DNA from: Candidatus Poribacteria bacterium
GTDB lineage: Bacteria > Poribacteria > WGA-4E > UBA9662
NCBI GenBank assembly: GCA_002729015.1
Contig: PBVO01000160.1
Span: forward strand, 1 to 11,485
DNA length: 11,485 nt
Reading direction: 5' to 3'
Made by a program: the position numbers and the translations under genes. Below, piece after piece: positions 1 to 8,718 of the stretch (its first letter is position 1; the number at the start of each line of letters is the position of its first letter). The notes below the pieces were generated by a model, which did no database searches, was not told the origin of the DNA, and was given only the letters and a program-made list of their open reading frames with translations.

Positions 1-1509
<1,509 letters not shown>

Positions 1510-1512
1510 TTA

Positions 1513-1520
1513 TCCTTTCT
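1513..1520 (-). promoter_or_regulatory. Ribosome binding site that fixes the GH51 TTG start
   Basis: On the minus strand this reads AGAAAGGA, 9 bases before TTG at 1503. Together with the in-frame TAA at 1510-1512 it makes the TTG the only reasonable initiation codon for the GH51 gene. Confidence 0.75.
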
Positions 1521-1521
1521 T

Positions 1522-1538
1522 ATAAGTTTTAAACTTAT
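1522..1538. repeat. Perfect 17-base inverted repeat upstream of GH51, possible operator
   Basis: ATAAGTTTTAAACTTAT has two perfect 8-base arms (1522-1529 and 1531-1538) around a single T. It ends one base before the GH51 ribosome binding site, where a repressor site or a small mRNA hairpin could act. It is very AT-rich, so chance is a real alternative. It does not match the AraR operator consensus as I remember it. Confidence 0.35.
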
Positions 1539-1752
1539 TTAACGTTTGGTTGTATGGTTCTTCTACTCATCCTAAATATTGAAAATACTCAGCTAAGTTA
1601 TTGTATCTGTGTCCTCCACAATTATCTATCTAGATTACTCCAAATAGTATTTCTTGAGATTATCCACGGGCTGGTCGATCTTGAAAATTATTCATTTCAA
1701 ATAAGAGATTTTATTTAAAGAATCAAAATTTTCCTGAATAGTAATATTCTCT

Positions 1753-3645
1753 CTACCACAAATTGAATCCAATTCCGAGCATAGTCCAAGTTCCACCCAC
1801 AAAAATTTGCCCCATCAATAGACCTAGGAAAAAACCTGTGGCTCGCCGAAATCCCTGTATTCCACTTGTTTTCAGAATGATTATTTTCAATAACCAAACG
1901 ATAAAGAATGAACCCCATCCCCAGTTCATTTGCCAGCTACCAGAAATAGCATATCCCAATGGGTGGAATGGCCACCAAATAAACCTTAATCGGCCAAGCA
2001 TTAACCCTAGAGTGGCTAAGAAACCAAATCCAGTGAAGCTAATTGCTGCCAGATCTGTCTCACTAGCATAAGTAGCCCAAGACTGAAACCTTGTCCAGGT
2101 TTCTCGACCGAAATACAAATTAACAGGCGCTGCATTCTGAATGCCGACTTCATAGCTATGATGTAGCATTGACCAGAGTGCCATAGGTCCCGCTAATAGA
2201 CAAGCTACGATCATCGCTCGAATAAAGTCGATCGGCTTGGCCTCAATTCGATCCACGATTTTTAGCGTTTCTAGTTGGTGTGGATGTGCATTGGAACGAT
2301 AAGCTCGATCTATGGACCAAAGTTGTGCCAAGCCAACTAGTGTAGTATGAGTAAATCTCCGGCTACCGAACGCATTCATCATGATAGTACTTGGTCCACC
2401 AAAATGCAAATCGTGAAGTGGAGTCCCTATCTCAGCTCTCATTCGACCAATGGCGACCTGAATCAGATAGTAGATTAAAAAAAAAGATATTCCCACCCAA
2501 GCTGAGATACCGAGATAACGGCTGAATAAGGTTAGACTCGTCAGTCCAATAATAACCGTCAGCACTGCCATGCGGTAGATACGACTTTCATTTCCACCGA
2601 GTAAGATTTCCCCGACCCACTTTAGATGCCGCCGTGTCAACCAAAGGGCAATTAGCCCTACAGCTAAGTAACCCCCTGACGACTGTTCATAAGAATATGG
2701 AAAGTTTGGCATACCTTGAAAACCAACTATCTTGCCTATAATCTGCTGAAATTTGAAAATTAGCAGGAAAAACCAGCAAGAAAATAAAATGTCTAGCGGT
2801 ACGAAAAAGCCAAGGCCAATATAATTGAAGATAACATTGAAAGGAGTCCATCCAATGGCATTCCACGGACTTTCAGTAAAATAGCGTTGCAAGTCTATGC
2901 TGAGCGGTATTTGCGGTACTTGCGGAAAAATTCGATTCAGGTAGTTGATACTCAAAATTGAACCAGAAGTAGCTAATCCGATCCAAACTAAACGATCAGC
3001 GAAAAATTGACGGTTAGGCGCAGAAAGCTGGTAAGGAAGATGAATAACCGGGTAGCTGAGTCGATCTGTACTGGTCCATTGCTTAGCCACAATTACATTA
3101 ATGGCTAAGGAAACGCAAAGTAGTAGTGCAATAAAAAGAGACCAGCAAAAAAAGGGACCTTGCCAAGCCAACAAATGTAATTTGTTATAAAGAGTAGATT
3201 CTCCAACAAAGTAACGTAACAAAGCTGATTTATCTTCAACCGTAATACCTGAAGGCAGATAAGGTAACAAAATTCGAGCCCATTCATTCTCTGGACTGGC
3301 ATGCCATTGTGGATAGGTAATTAGTGGTACCAAGATCTGGATCAAGTCATGGCCGGCTACACAAGCAGCAATGTTACACATGGAAAAAATAGCCAATAGT
3401 TCAGATCTTTGTAAAGTTAATCTAGGCCAAAAACAACGAATTAATCGAAATATAACCAGTAACACGACCATGTTATAAACTGAAGTCCAGATCAATGAGG
3501 AAGTGCTACCACCACCTCCTTTGTAAACGATCGCTTCAATACGAGATATCCAATAGGAGTGGATAGGCATCATGAACACACCAATTAGAATGGCGGTAAT
3601 ACGAACACGATGGGGGGACTTCAATTTGGCTGAATGGGAGTTCAT
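1753..3645 (-). CDS. DUF6785/DUF6784-type polytopic membrane protein, candidate transporter
   Basis: A 630-residue integral membrane protein without an experimentally assigned function that I know of. It resembles the DUF6785 family with a C-terminal DUF6784 module, often found near carbohydrate genes in Planctomycetota-, Armatimonadota- and Poribacteria-like genomes and loosely compared with OPT-type transporters. Hydrophobic spans are visible near residues 15-35, 52-70, 84-108, 163-187, 218-235, 268-300, 325-337, 357-378, 381-400, 475-492, 535-550 and 575-592, with another near 603-630. Conserved-looking stretches are RMRAEIGTPLHDLHFGG (about 401-417) and the aromatic WWPFHPLGYAISGSWQMNWG (about 557-576). 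A KGGGGS stretch lies at 42-47. The first ATG (3645) has no clear Shine-Dalgarno sequence; the next Met pair is at residues 25-26, inside the first hydrophobic span, so the first ATG is preferred. It lies upstream of GH51 on the same strand and is the only transporter-like gene near the three glycosidase-like genes. An importer role is inferred from context. Confidence 0.8.
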   Translation of the reverse strand: MNSHSAKLKSPHRVRITAILIGVFMMPIHSYWISRIEAIVYKGGGGSTSSLIWTSVYNMVVLLVIFRLIRCFWPRLTLQRSELLAIFSMCNIAACVAGHDLIQILVPLITYPQWHASPENEWARILLPYLPSGITVEDKSALLRYFVGESTLYNKLHLLAWQGPFFCWSLFIALLLCVSLAINVIVAKQWTSTDRLSYPVIHLPYQLSAPNRQFFADRLVWIGLATSGSILSINYLNRIFPQVPQIPLSIDLQRYFTESPWNAIGWTPFNVIFNYIGLGFFVPLDILFSCWFFLLIFKFQQIIGKIVGFQGMPNFPYSYEQSSGGYLAVGLIALWLTRRHLKWVGEILLGGNESRIYRMAVLTVIIGLTSLTLFSRYLGISAWVGISFFLIYYLIQVAIGRMRAEIGTPLHDLHFGGPSTIMMNAFGSRRFTHTTLVGLAQLWSIDRAYRSNAHPHQLETLKIVDRIEAKPIDFIRAMIVACLLAGPMALWSMLHHSYEVGIQNAAPVNLYFGRETWTRFQSWATYASETDLAAISFTGFGFLATLGLMLGRLRFIWWPFHPLGYAISGSWQMNWGWGSFFIVWLLKIIILKTSGIQGFRRATGFFLGLLMGQIFVGGTWTMLGIGFNLW

Positions 3646-3738
3646 TATGAAAACTATTTTGAATAAATACGGGTGAGGATTGGTAATTTAGTTCTGGCTG
3701 AATGTATTTGGCTCAACCAAGATAAGGAGCACAGACTG

Positions 3739-3762
3739 ATGAATATGAAACCATATTTTTGA
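3739..3762 (+). other. Possible 7-codon leader ORF or decayed gene start
   Basis: ATAAGGAG (3722-3729) is followed after 9 bases by ATG and the frame MNMKPYF, ending at TGA. The ribosome binding site is as good as those of the real genes here. The signal resembles the PhyH start at 8794-8811: both read ATAAGGAG, then 8-9 bases ending in ACTG, then ATG. It may be a leader peptide, a remnant of a lost gene or chance. It lies upstream of the best promoter I can see (3926-3953), so a different promoter would be needed to transcribe it. Confidence 0.25.
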
Positions 3763-3925
3763 TCTGGTGTCGTTTAGAAAAAATTTTCACATCTATCCTA
3801 AAACTGACGATCATTCTATCAAGCCTTGAACCCGATGTCCAATTGTGCTACAAAACAGTGAGATTAGCCGAGTTAATAGGGGCAAGATAATTATCTGATT
3901 AGTTGAAAATTACCCTGAGCAACTA

Positions 3926-3953
3926 TTGACTTTCGGTTTTCGCTTTAAATAAT
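3926..3953 (+). promoter_or_regulatory. Candidate sigma-70-like promoter for the rightward arm
   Basis: TTGACT (3926-3931) and AATAAT (3948-3953) each match 5 of 6 consensus bases with a 16-base spacer. Transcription would begin near 3960, leaving a leader of about 160 bases before the amidohydrolase. The call comes only from sequence similarity in AT-rich DNA. Confidence 0.3.
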
Positions 3954-3980
3954 CTTTTCTTAAGCGATTACTAGCTGTTT

Positions 3981-3997
3981 ATCTGTACTAGACAGAT
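3981..3997. repeat. 17-base inverted repeat, possible operator
   Basis: ATCTGT (3981-3986) and ACAGAT (3992-3997) are perfect 6-base arms around ACTAG. If the promoter at 3926-3953 is real, the repeat would lie about 20-37 bases downstream of the transcription start, a usual place for a repressor operator. No regulator gene is in the window to pair with it. Confidence 0.3.
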
Positions 3998-4120
3998 TTT
4001 GTGAAAAGTGAGATTGTGTAGCCTACTTTATTAATGGAAAAATTTCTAGCGAGAGTTAGTGTATTACTTGATATAAATAGGGTTGATTAGCATAACAAGA
4101 GATAACTACTAGGAGAGAAA

Positions 4121-5146
4121 ATGCCAACTATCAGTACTGAAAATCAAACCATAGAAGATTGGCAACAACAGGAGATTCCTGAGACTGTTCTTGAACCAGA
4201 ATTAGAAATTATTGACCCACATCATCATCTCTGGGATTTGCGTCAGATTGAACGTCCCAGCAGTTTTCAGCAGAAAGTCTATTTATGCCAAGACTATAGC
4301 CATGACATTACTGAATCAGGACATAACATCGTGCAGACTGTGTTTGCTCAGTGTGGTGCCTTTTACCGAGCAGATGGACCCGAAGAGATGCGCTGTGTCG
4401 GCGAAACCGAATTTGTTCATGGTATGGCAGCCATGAGTCGATCCGGCTTATATGGCCCAATGCGTCTCTGTACAGGTATCTTTGGCACAGCTAATTTACA
4501 GCTTGGTTCTGGGGTGGAAAGAGTCTTAGAGGGTCATATGGCTGCTTCAAATTACTTTCGGGGTATAAGAAGCCCATTTCCTGGTCAATTGAACCAGGAA
4601 TACCTTGATGGATTTTCAATCTTAGACAAATACAACCTAAGTTTTGATAATTATTCACCTGATTTTGATCGATTGCCTACTTTAGCCGAATTAGCTCGTA
4701 AATTTCCAAATGTGACTATCATTGTCAACCATTTGGGAGGTAAAATCGATCCAAATGCCGATCAAGAAACCATTCTTCGCTGGCAAAACGCCATCAATTC
4801 TGTGGCCGACTGTCCAAACATAGTGATGAAAGCTGGTGGTGCACAACAGCGCGTTGGTCCTTGGGAACCACCATTCCATATGAATCAAAGATCAGTGCCT
4901 ATCAGTTCTGAAGAACTCAGCGAATTACTATATCCTTATTATCGATATGTCATTGATAAATTTAGCCCTGATAGATGTATGTTCGAGAGTAATTTTCCTG
5001 TCGACAAAGAATGTGTATCCTATCGGACGCTCTGGAATACCTTCAAACGAATTGCCTCTAAAGCCGGGTTAAGTGAATCCGAGAAGAAGAGTATTTTCAG
5101 TGGTACTGCGATACGTGCTTACCGTCTAAATACAACAACAGAATAG
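4121..5146 (+). CDS. Amidohydrolase-2 family TIM-barrel metal hydrolase
   Basis: A 341-residue cytoplasmic protein of the amidohydrolase-2 group (COG3618/COG2159-like), whose members include sugar lactonases and decarboxylases acting on cyclic acids. Visible landmarks are IDPHHHLWD (31-39), the metal-binding strand-1 motif; AQCGAFYRADGPEEM (about 76-90); a FRGIR segment (about 146-150); IVNHLGGKID (201-210) with H204; and CMFESNFPVDK (286-296). In many superfamily members the last motif is GSDxP with a catalytic Asp; here the aligned residue is Asn (N291) and an Asp follows at 295. I recall that FESNFPVDK is typical of one subgroup of these proteins, so this is probably a subgroup feature rather than damage. 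The start is supported by AGGAGA (4111-4116) four bases before the ATG. It heads the rightward arm, 94 bases before GH172. The family is secure. The substrate is unknown; a sugar-lactone role is inferred from neighbours only. Confidence 0.85.
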   Translation: MPTISTENQTIEDWQQQEIPETVLEPELEIIDPHHHLWDLRQIERPSSFQQKVYLCQDYSHDITESGHNIVQTVFAQCGAFYRADGPEEMRCVGETEFVHGMAAMSRSGLYGPMRLCTGIFGTANLQLGSGVERVLEGHMAASNYFRGIRSPFPGQLNQEYLDGFSILDKYNLSFDNYSPDFDRLPTLAELARKFPNVTIIVNHLGGKIDPNADQETILRWQNAINSVADCPNIVMKAGGAQQRVGPWEPPFHMNQRSVPISSEELSELLYPYYRYVIDKFSPDRCMFESNFPVDKECVSYRTLWNTFKRIASKAGLSESEKKSIFSGTAIRAYRLNTTTE

Positions 5147-5184
5147 ATCGTCTATGTATCTAATCATTCTCTAGATGGCTGAAA

Positions 5185-5223
5185 GTTTGCAAATCAAACC
5201 AGCTCCACAAAACAAACAGTTTG
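5185..5223. repeat. Clustered GTTTG/CAAAC inverted repeats before GH172
   Basis: GTTTG-CAAAT-CAAAC (5185-5199) and CAAAC-A-GTTTG (5213-5223) are perfect inverted repeats with 5-base arms, lying in the 94-base gap before the GH172 gene. In RNA the four arms could pair in alternative ways, although 5-bp stems are weak. They could also be protein-binding sites. The second copy ends just before the GH172 ribosome binding site. Confidence 0.3.
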
Positions 5224-5240
5224 ACTAAAAGGAACCATGT

Positions 5241-6674
5241 ATGATCTCAGATTATTTCCAAAACCGGACAATGCAGGACCCTGCAGTCCCCATGATTCAG
5301 TTGCCCATGAAATTCAAATCCCGTCGTACCAACACGGCTACGGTTCCGAAAACAACACCAGAAGCCTATTACGTTGATATATTTGATGTTGAAGGTGCTG
5401 GTTGTATACGGCACATCTGGTTTTTGTTTGCTAAAGGAAGAAGGATAGAAATTACCGTAGATGGTGCAGAAAAGCCCCAAGTCGACATGCCACTCAAGTC
5501 ATTTTTTGGCATCATGCATGACTGGACTCCTTACTTCATCGATAATGCGGCCTTTACCGTCCTGCCAAACTATGAAACACCACAGATGCCAGGTAATCCA
5601 GGCTACAATCTTTGGTTACCTATTCCCTTCAGTCAATCTTGTCGTATTCGATTATATGTAGACCAGCCACCTGACGGTCGAGTGAATGGCCTACACGGTA
5701 GTGTTTGTACAATGGTTGATTGGCATCAATATGAAGATGATAGCTCACTAACACCGTTTCGCTTTCATGCTGAACATCACTTGTACAAACCGGCACCAGC
5801 TCGCAATAGTGCCTATCAAATCGCTGATGTTGATGGAACAGGTTTCATGGCTGGTGTCGTTCTAGGATCTAGGCAACGTAATTATACCGACATGATCTAT
5901 CATACTGGTGGGATGTCAATCTTGATTGACGGAGAAAATCAACCCAACGTAATAAGAGGAACCAATATGGAGGATGATTTTGGCTTTTCTTGGGGGTTCC
6001 ATGTAAAAAATGGACGTTGGATTGGATCGCCCTATCACAAATGGGGTGGCCATTTGGATCAAGATGGCGTTATTTATCGCTTCTTCGGTCCAGACCCAAT
6101 TGCCTTTGATTCATCGATCTCTTTTAGTTGTGGTTCACGGGATGATGAAATTGAGACTGTAGCCTATTATTACAAGGTTCCAGATACAGAATCATCACCA
6201 GTAGTAACACCTACACAGTGGTTGATATCTGGGTTTTACGAAAATGGTGACGATTGGGATAATTTCAATACTGCAGAAGAGATAGAATCCATCCCCTTAG
6301 ACCAGTGGACTGCCCATTTTTCTGACGATACGTACTTTATTCGTAAGGTTTCGGCCAATCGTGGTTGGATTGATTTTCGTTTTTCTGGAATTGACCCACA
6401 GTTACATGCTGGACACTTCGCTGGCCGCTCTATGTATGCTAGTGCCATATTAGATAGTGATGTTGATAAGGATATGACACTAAGATTATCTTTCGATGAT
6501 TGGTTTAAAGTCTGGGTTAATGGCCAACTAGTGGGAGCATGGCAGAACGATAGTGACTTTGAAACGATACGTATACCGGTACAGCTTAAAAAAGGAAGAA
6601 ACGAATTTTTGTTAAAGAGTAATAATATAGGACATGAATGGAATTCTTGGGTAGCTAACTTTGTCTTGGAGTAG
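5241..6674 (+). CDS. DUF2961 / GH172-family glycoside hydrolase with C-terminal beta-sandwich
   Basis: A 477-residue protein of the DUF2961 family, now GH172. Characterised members act on furanosides, either as a difructose-anhydride-forming alpha-fructofuranosidase or as D-arabinofuranosidases. Visible motifs are VEGAGCIRHIWFLF (50-63), NLWLPIPF (123-130), GTNMEDDFGFSWGF (240-253; E244 fits the family GTxxED glutamate), YRFFGPDPIAFDSSI (279-293) and VAYYYK (307-312). The usual family segment IEHG appears here as SCG near 296-298, and there is no Glu at all between 245 and 302. The second catalytic acid may therefore be shifted, replaced or absent. Residues about 405-477 look like a carbohydrate-binding beta-sandwich (FKVWVNGQLVGAW, then LKKGRNEFLLKSNN). 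No signal peptide is visible, which suggests a cytoplasmic enzyme. AAAAGGA (5227-5233) lies 7 bases before the ATG; an out-of-frame ATG at 5237 is ignored. The family is well supported, but activity and sugar are uncertain. Confidence 0.85.
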   Translation: MISDYFQNRTMQDPAVPMIQLPMKFKSRRTNTATVPKTTPEAYYVDIFDVEGAGCIRHIWFLFAKGRRIEITVDGAEKPQVDMPLKSFFGIMHDWTPYFIDNAAFTVLPNYETPQMPGNPGYNLWLPIPFSQSCRIRLYVDQPPDGRVNGLHGSVCTMVDWHQYEDDSSLTPFRFHAEHHLYKPAPARNSAYQIADVDGTGFMAGVVLGSRQRNYTDMIYHTGGMSILIDGENQPNVIRGTNMEDDFGFSWGFHVKNGRWIGSPYHKWGGHLDQDGVIYRFFGPDPIAFDSSISFSCGSRDDEIETVAYYYKVPDTESSPVVTPTQWLISGFYENGDDWDNFNTAEEIESIPLDQWTAHFSDDTYFIRKVSANRGWIDFRFSGIDPQLHAGHFAGRSMYASAILDSDVDKDMTLRLSFDDWFKVWVNGQLVGAWQNDSDFETIRIPVQLKKGRNEFLLKSNNIGHEWNSWVANFVLE

Positions 6675-6679
6675 GTTTT
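6668..6679 (+). promoter_or_regulatory. Ribosome binding site inside the GH172 3' end, translational coupling
   Basis: GGAG at 6668-6671 directly precedes the GH172 stop codon TAG (6672-6674) and lies 8 bases before the next ATG at 6680. Ribosomes finishing GH172 would pass over this start, which supports one transcript and coupled expression of the two glycosidase-like proteins. Confidence 0.65.
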
Positions 6680-7621
6680 ATGACTACTAATTGGATCGAA
6701 TCATCGATCAATATTGGACCAAAAATTGACTGGTCAGCAATTCCGCAGGCTAATTTTTTGACGGGTGACAACTATATGGCCTATCGTGACCCTGCAGGTC
6801 ATTATCACAACGGTTTATTCCGTGTCTTCCATACACTTGTTAGGCAAGAATCCGACGGTTTTTACTATTCTTTCGTTGCCATGACTACCAGCCGAGACTT
6901 GGTTGACTGGAGTCAACCTCGTATTTTGACACCGAAAGATCACCGATTAAACTATTCTAGTCCAGGTAATATAATCCGATACAACGATGAATGGGTTTTG
7001 TGTTTCCAAACCTATCCCATGAAAAGCCAAACAGATCGATTTGGTGACGAAACTGCTCGACTTTTCACTGCATGTAGCAGTGATTTGGATAATTGGTCTC
7101 AGCCTGAACTCATCAAAGTTAAAGGGCCAGATGTTTCAATTGAAGATATGGGACGCATGATTGACCCATACCTATTAGCAGATAAGGATCAACCTAATCA
7201 GTGGTGGTGTTTCTACAAGCAAAATGGGGCCAGTATGTCACGCAGCCAGGATTTGCAGAACTGGACATACGTAGGTAACATAGATTCTGGAGAAAATGTT
7301 TGCCTAATTGTAGATAACGACGAGTACGTATTATTTCATTCGCCGCGCAATGGGATTGGTATTAAAAGATCCAAAAATTTGAAAGATTGGATCGACCATC
7401 AACTCCTAACTTTTGGGCAGCAGGAATGGGAATGGGCTGCCGGCCGTATCACCGCTGGGCACGTCTTGGACTTACGGCACGTAGATGAAGTCGGTAAATT
7501 CGTCATGTTTTTCCATGGTTCTGTGTCGACCGATATTCAACCCAAAGAAACACATGGGCAAGCATCTTTAGGGATAGCTTGGAGTGACGATTTACTGAAT
7601 TGGGATTGGCCACAGAAATAG
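6680..7621 (+). CDS. Five-bladed beta-propeller glycosidase-like protein (GH43/GH32 clan type)
   Basis: A 313-residue protein with the signature of a five-bladed beta-propeller. Five copies of an S-x-[DN]-L-x-x-W motif occur at about 71-77, 133-139, 189-195, 231-237 and 302-308. Such propellers form families GH43, GH32, GH62, GH117 and GH130. Candidate acidic active-site residues are D37 in AYRDPAG, D162 in RMIDPYLL and E251 in QEWEWAAGR. These fit the Asp/Asp/Glu arrangement of GH43-like enzymes but do not place it in one family with certainty. No signal peptide is visible. The ATG is five bases after the GH172 stop, and its ribosome binding site GGAG (6668-6671) lies inside the end of GH172. 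The two proteins are thus probably made together and may act on the same substrate. It could also be a sugar-binding or phosphorylase-type propeller. Confidence 0.75.
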   Translation: MTTNWIESSINIGPKIDWSAIPQANFLTGDNYMAYRDPAGHYHNGLFRVFHTLVRQESDGFYYSFVAMTTSRDLVDWSQPRILTPKDHRLNYSSPGNIIRYNDEWVLCFQTYPMKSQTDRFGDETARLFTACSSDLDNWSQPELIKVKGPDVSIEDMGRMIDPYLLADKDQPNQWWCFYKQNGASMSRSQDLQNWTYVGNIDSGENVCLIVDNDEYVLFHSPRNGIGIKRSKNLKDWIDHQLLTFGQQEWEWAAGRITAGHVLDLRHVDEVGKFVMFFHGSVSTDIQPKETHGQASLGIAWSDDLLNWDWPQK

Positions 7622-7738
7622 ATATAAAGACTCATTCCAGCAACCAATAATAGACTAATTATAGATATGGATTTTGCAATCTATTGATTACTAATTGTTT
7701 CTACTTCCATTAGGCCGATAAGAAGTCAATAGCAAATT

Positions 7739-7753
7739 TTGATTGTCAGTCAA
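7739..7753. repeat. Imperfect 15-base palindrome before the alpha/beta hydrolase
   Basis: TTGATTG-T-CAGTCAA has 7-base arms matching at 6 of 7 positions. It overlaps a weak candidate -35 element, TTGTCA (7743-7748), paired with CATAAA (7765-7770) at 16 bases. The rest of the 188-base gap (7622-7809) shows no terminator or gene. Confidence 0.2.
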
Positions 7754-7809
7754 GTATCTCGAAACATAAATCGTAACCTTCATCTCATACTCGTGGAGTA
7801 AACATATTA

Positions 7810-8625
7810 ATGTCAAATTGGTCATCCAAATATATTCAAACCAACGGAATTCAACTTCATTATTACCAAACCGGTGGAGATTTGACTCCTCTGATTTTAG
7901 CTCATGGCATTACCGACAATGGTTTATGTTGGACGCGTTTAGCCAATCATCTAATGGAAGATTTCAATGTGATCATGATTGATGCTCGTGGTCATGGACA
8001 TTCTGAAGCTCCAAAATCAGGGTACTCCAAAGTGGATCACGCTCGAGATTTAGCTGGATTAATTGAAGGGTTGGAACTCGATCATCCGCATTTGATCGGT
8101 CATTCAATGGGAGCTGCTAACGTATCTTCACTTGCATCTAATTTTCCACATTTAGTGGGGAAAATTGTTTTAGAAGATCCACCTTGGTTTAAAGAAACCA
8201 AAGTTACTGACCAACAGAGAAAAGAAAGACGAGATAATTGGTATCAGAGTATGGTAGAGACGAAAACCAAATCAATACAAGAGATTATGGATTTTGGTCG
8301 TCAACAGAATCCGAATTGGGCGGAAATTGAAATAGAAGCTTGGGCCAATAGTAAAAAACAGTTTCATCTCGAAGCTTTTGATTTTATAGATCATCCTTTT
8401 GATTGGCAGACTGATGTTGAACGTATCGCTAGCTATAGCTTATTGATATATTCAGACACAGAACTAGGAGGTATCGTATCTAGTGAGATAGCCGAAGCTG
8501 TCAAGACTACTAATGACAACTTCCGAGTTAATCACATCTCTTCCGCAGGGCATAACATTCGCCGAGAACAATTTGATAAATATACATCTTCCATAAAAGA
8601 CTTTTTTCGGTGCCAATTTAAATAA
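7810..8625 (+). CDS. Alpha/beta-hydrolase fold protein
   Basis: A 271-residue serine hydrolase of the alpha/beta fold (COG0596-like), a group including esterases, C-C bond hydrolases, epoxide hydrolases and lactonases. Visible elements are the oxyanion segment LAHGITDNG (30-38), DARGHGHSEAP (58-68), the nucleophile elbow GHSMG (97-101, with S99), a likely acid at D216 in YSDTELGGIVSSE (D123 in LEDPPW is the alternative), and the catalytic His H248 in AGHNIRRE. The triad therefore looks intact. I recall the combination of a GDPExGAIVTPE-like stretch and AGHNIRRE as typical of a widespread uncharacterised subgroup. No signal peptide or lipobox is present, so it is probably cytoplasmic. GGAG (7795-7798) lies 11 bases before the ATG. 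The 188-base gap and a weak promoter-like sequence suggest it may be transcribed separately from the glycosidase pair. An ester, such as an acyl decoration on a sugar, is possible but unsupported. Confidence 0.85.
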   Translation: MSNWSSKYIQTNGIQLHYYQTGGDLTPLILAHGITDNGLCWTRLANHLMEDFNVIMIDARGHGHSEAPKSGYSKVDHARDLAGLIEGLELDHPHLIGHSMGAANVSSLASNFPHLVGKIVLEDPPWFKETKVTDQQRKERRDNWYQSMVETKTKSIQEIMDFGRQQNPNWAEIEIEAWANSKKQFHLEAFDFIDHPFDWQTDVERIASYSLLIYSDTELGGIVSSEIAEAVKTTNDNFRVNHISSAGHNIRREQFDKYTSSIKDFFRCQFK

Positions 8626-8718
8626 TATAAATTATTTGTGATACTTGAACTGAACTCTTAATGCTTTGTATGCAGAGATTTGTCTGATAGGACGGATCGT
8701 TAAACTTCTAAATTTGCT

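Larger units (their letters stand above)
3646..4120. promoter_or_regulatory. Divergent control region between the DUF6785 and amidohydrolase genes
   Basis: These 475 bases separate two divergent genes and should hold the start signals for both arms. Visible inside are a small open frame with a strong ribosome binding site (3724-3762), a plausible rightward promoter (3926-3953), a 17-base inverted repeat (3981-3997), a short TTGG-CTCAA-CCAA repeat (3708-3720) and the amidohydrolase ribosome binding site (4111-4116). I found no convincing leftward promoter for the DUF6785 gene and no gene of normal size, RNA gene or terminator. Confidence 0.6.

Noticed and set aside
1715..2071. Small frames overlapping the 3' end of the DUF6785 gene on both strands
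   Set aside because: Out of frame or antisense to a long membrane protein with convincing sequence; no ribosome binding sites or domains seen.
3646..4120. tRNA, riboswitch or small RNA in the largest gap
   Set aside because: No cloverleaf, conserved riboswitch core or stem-terminator structure was recognised by eye.
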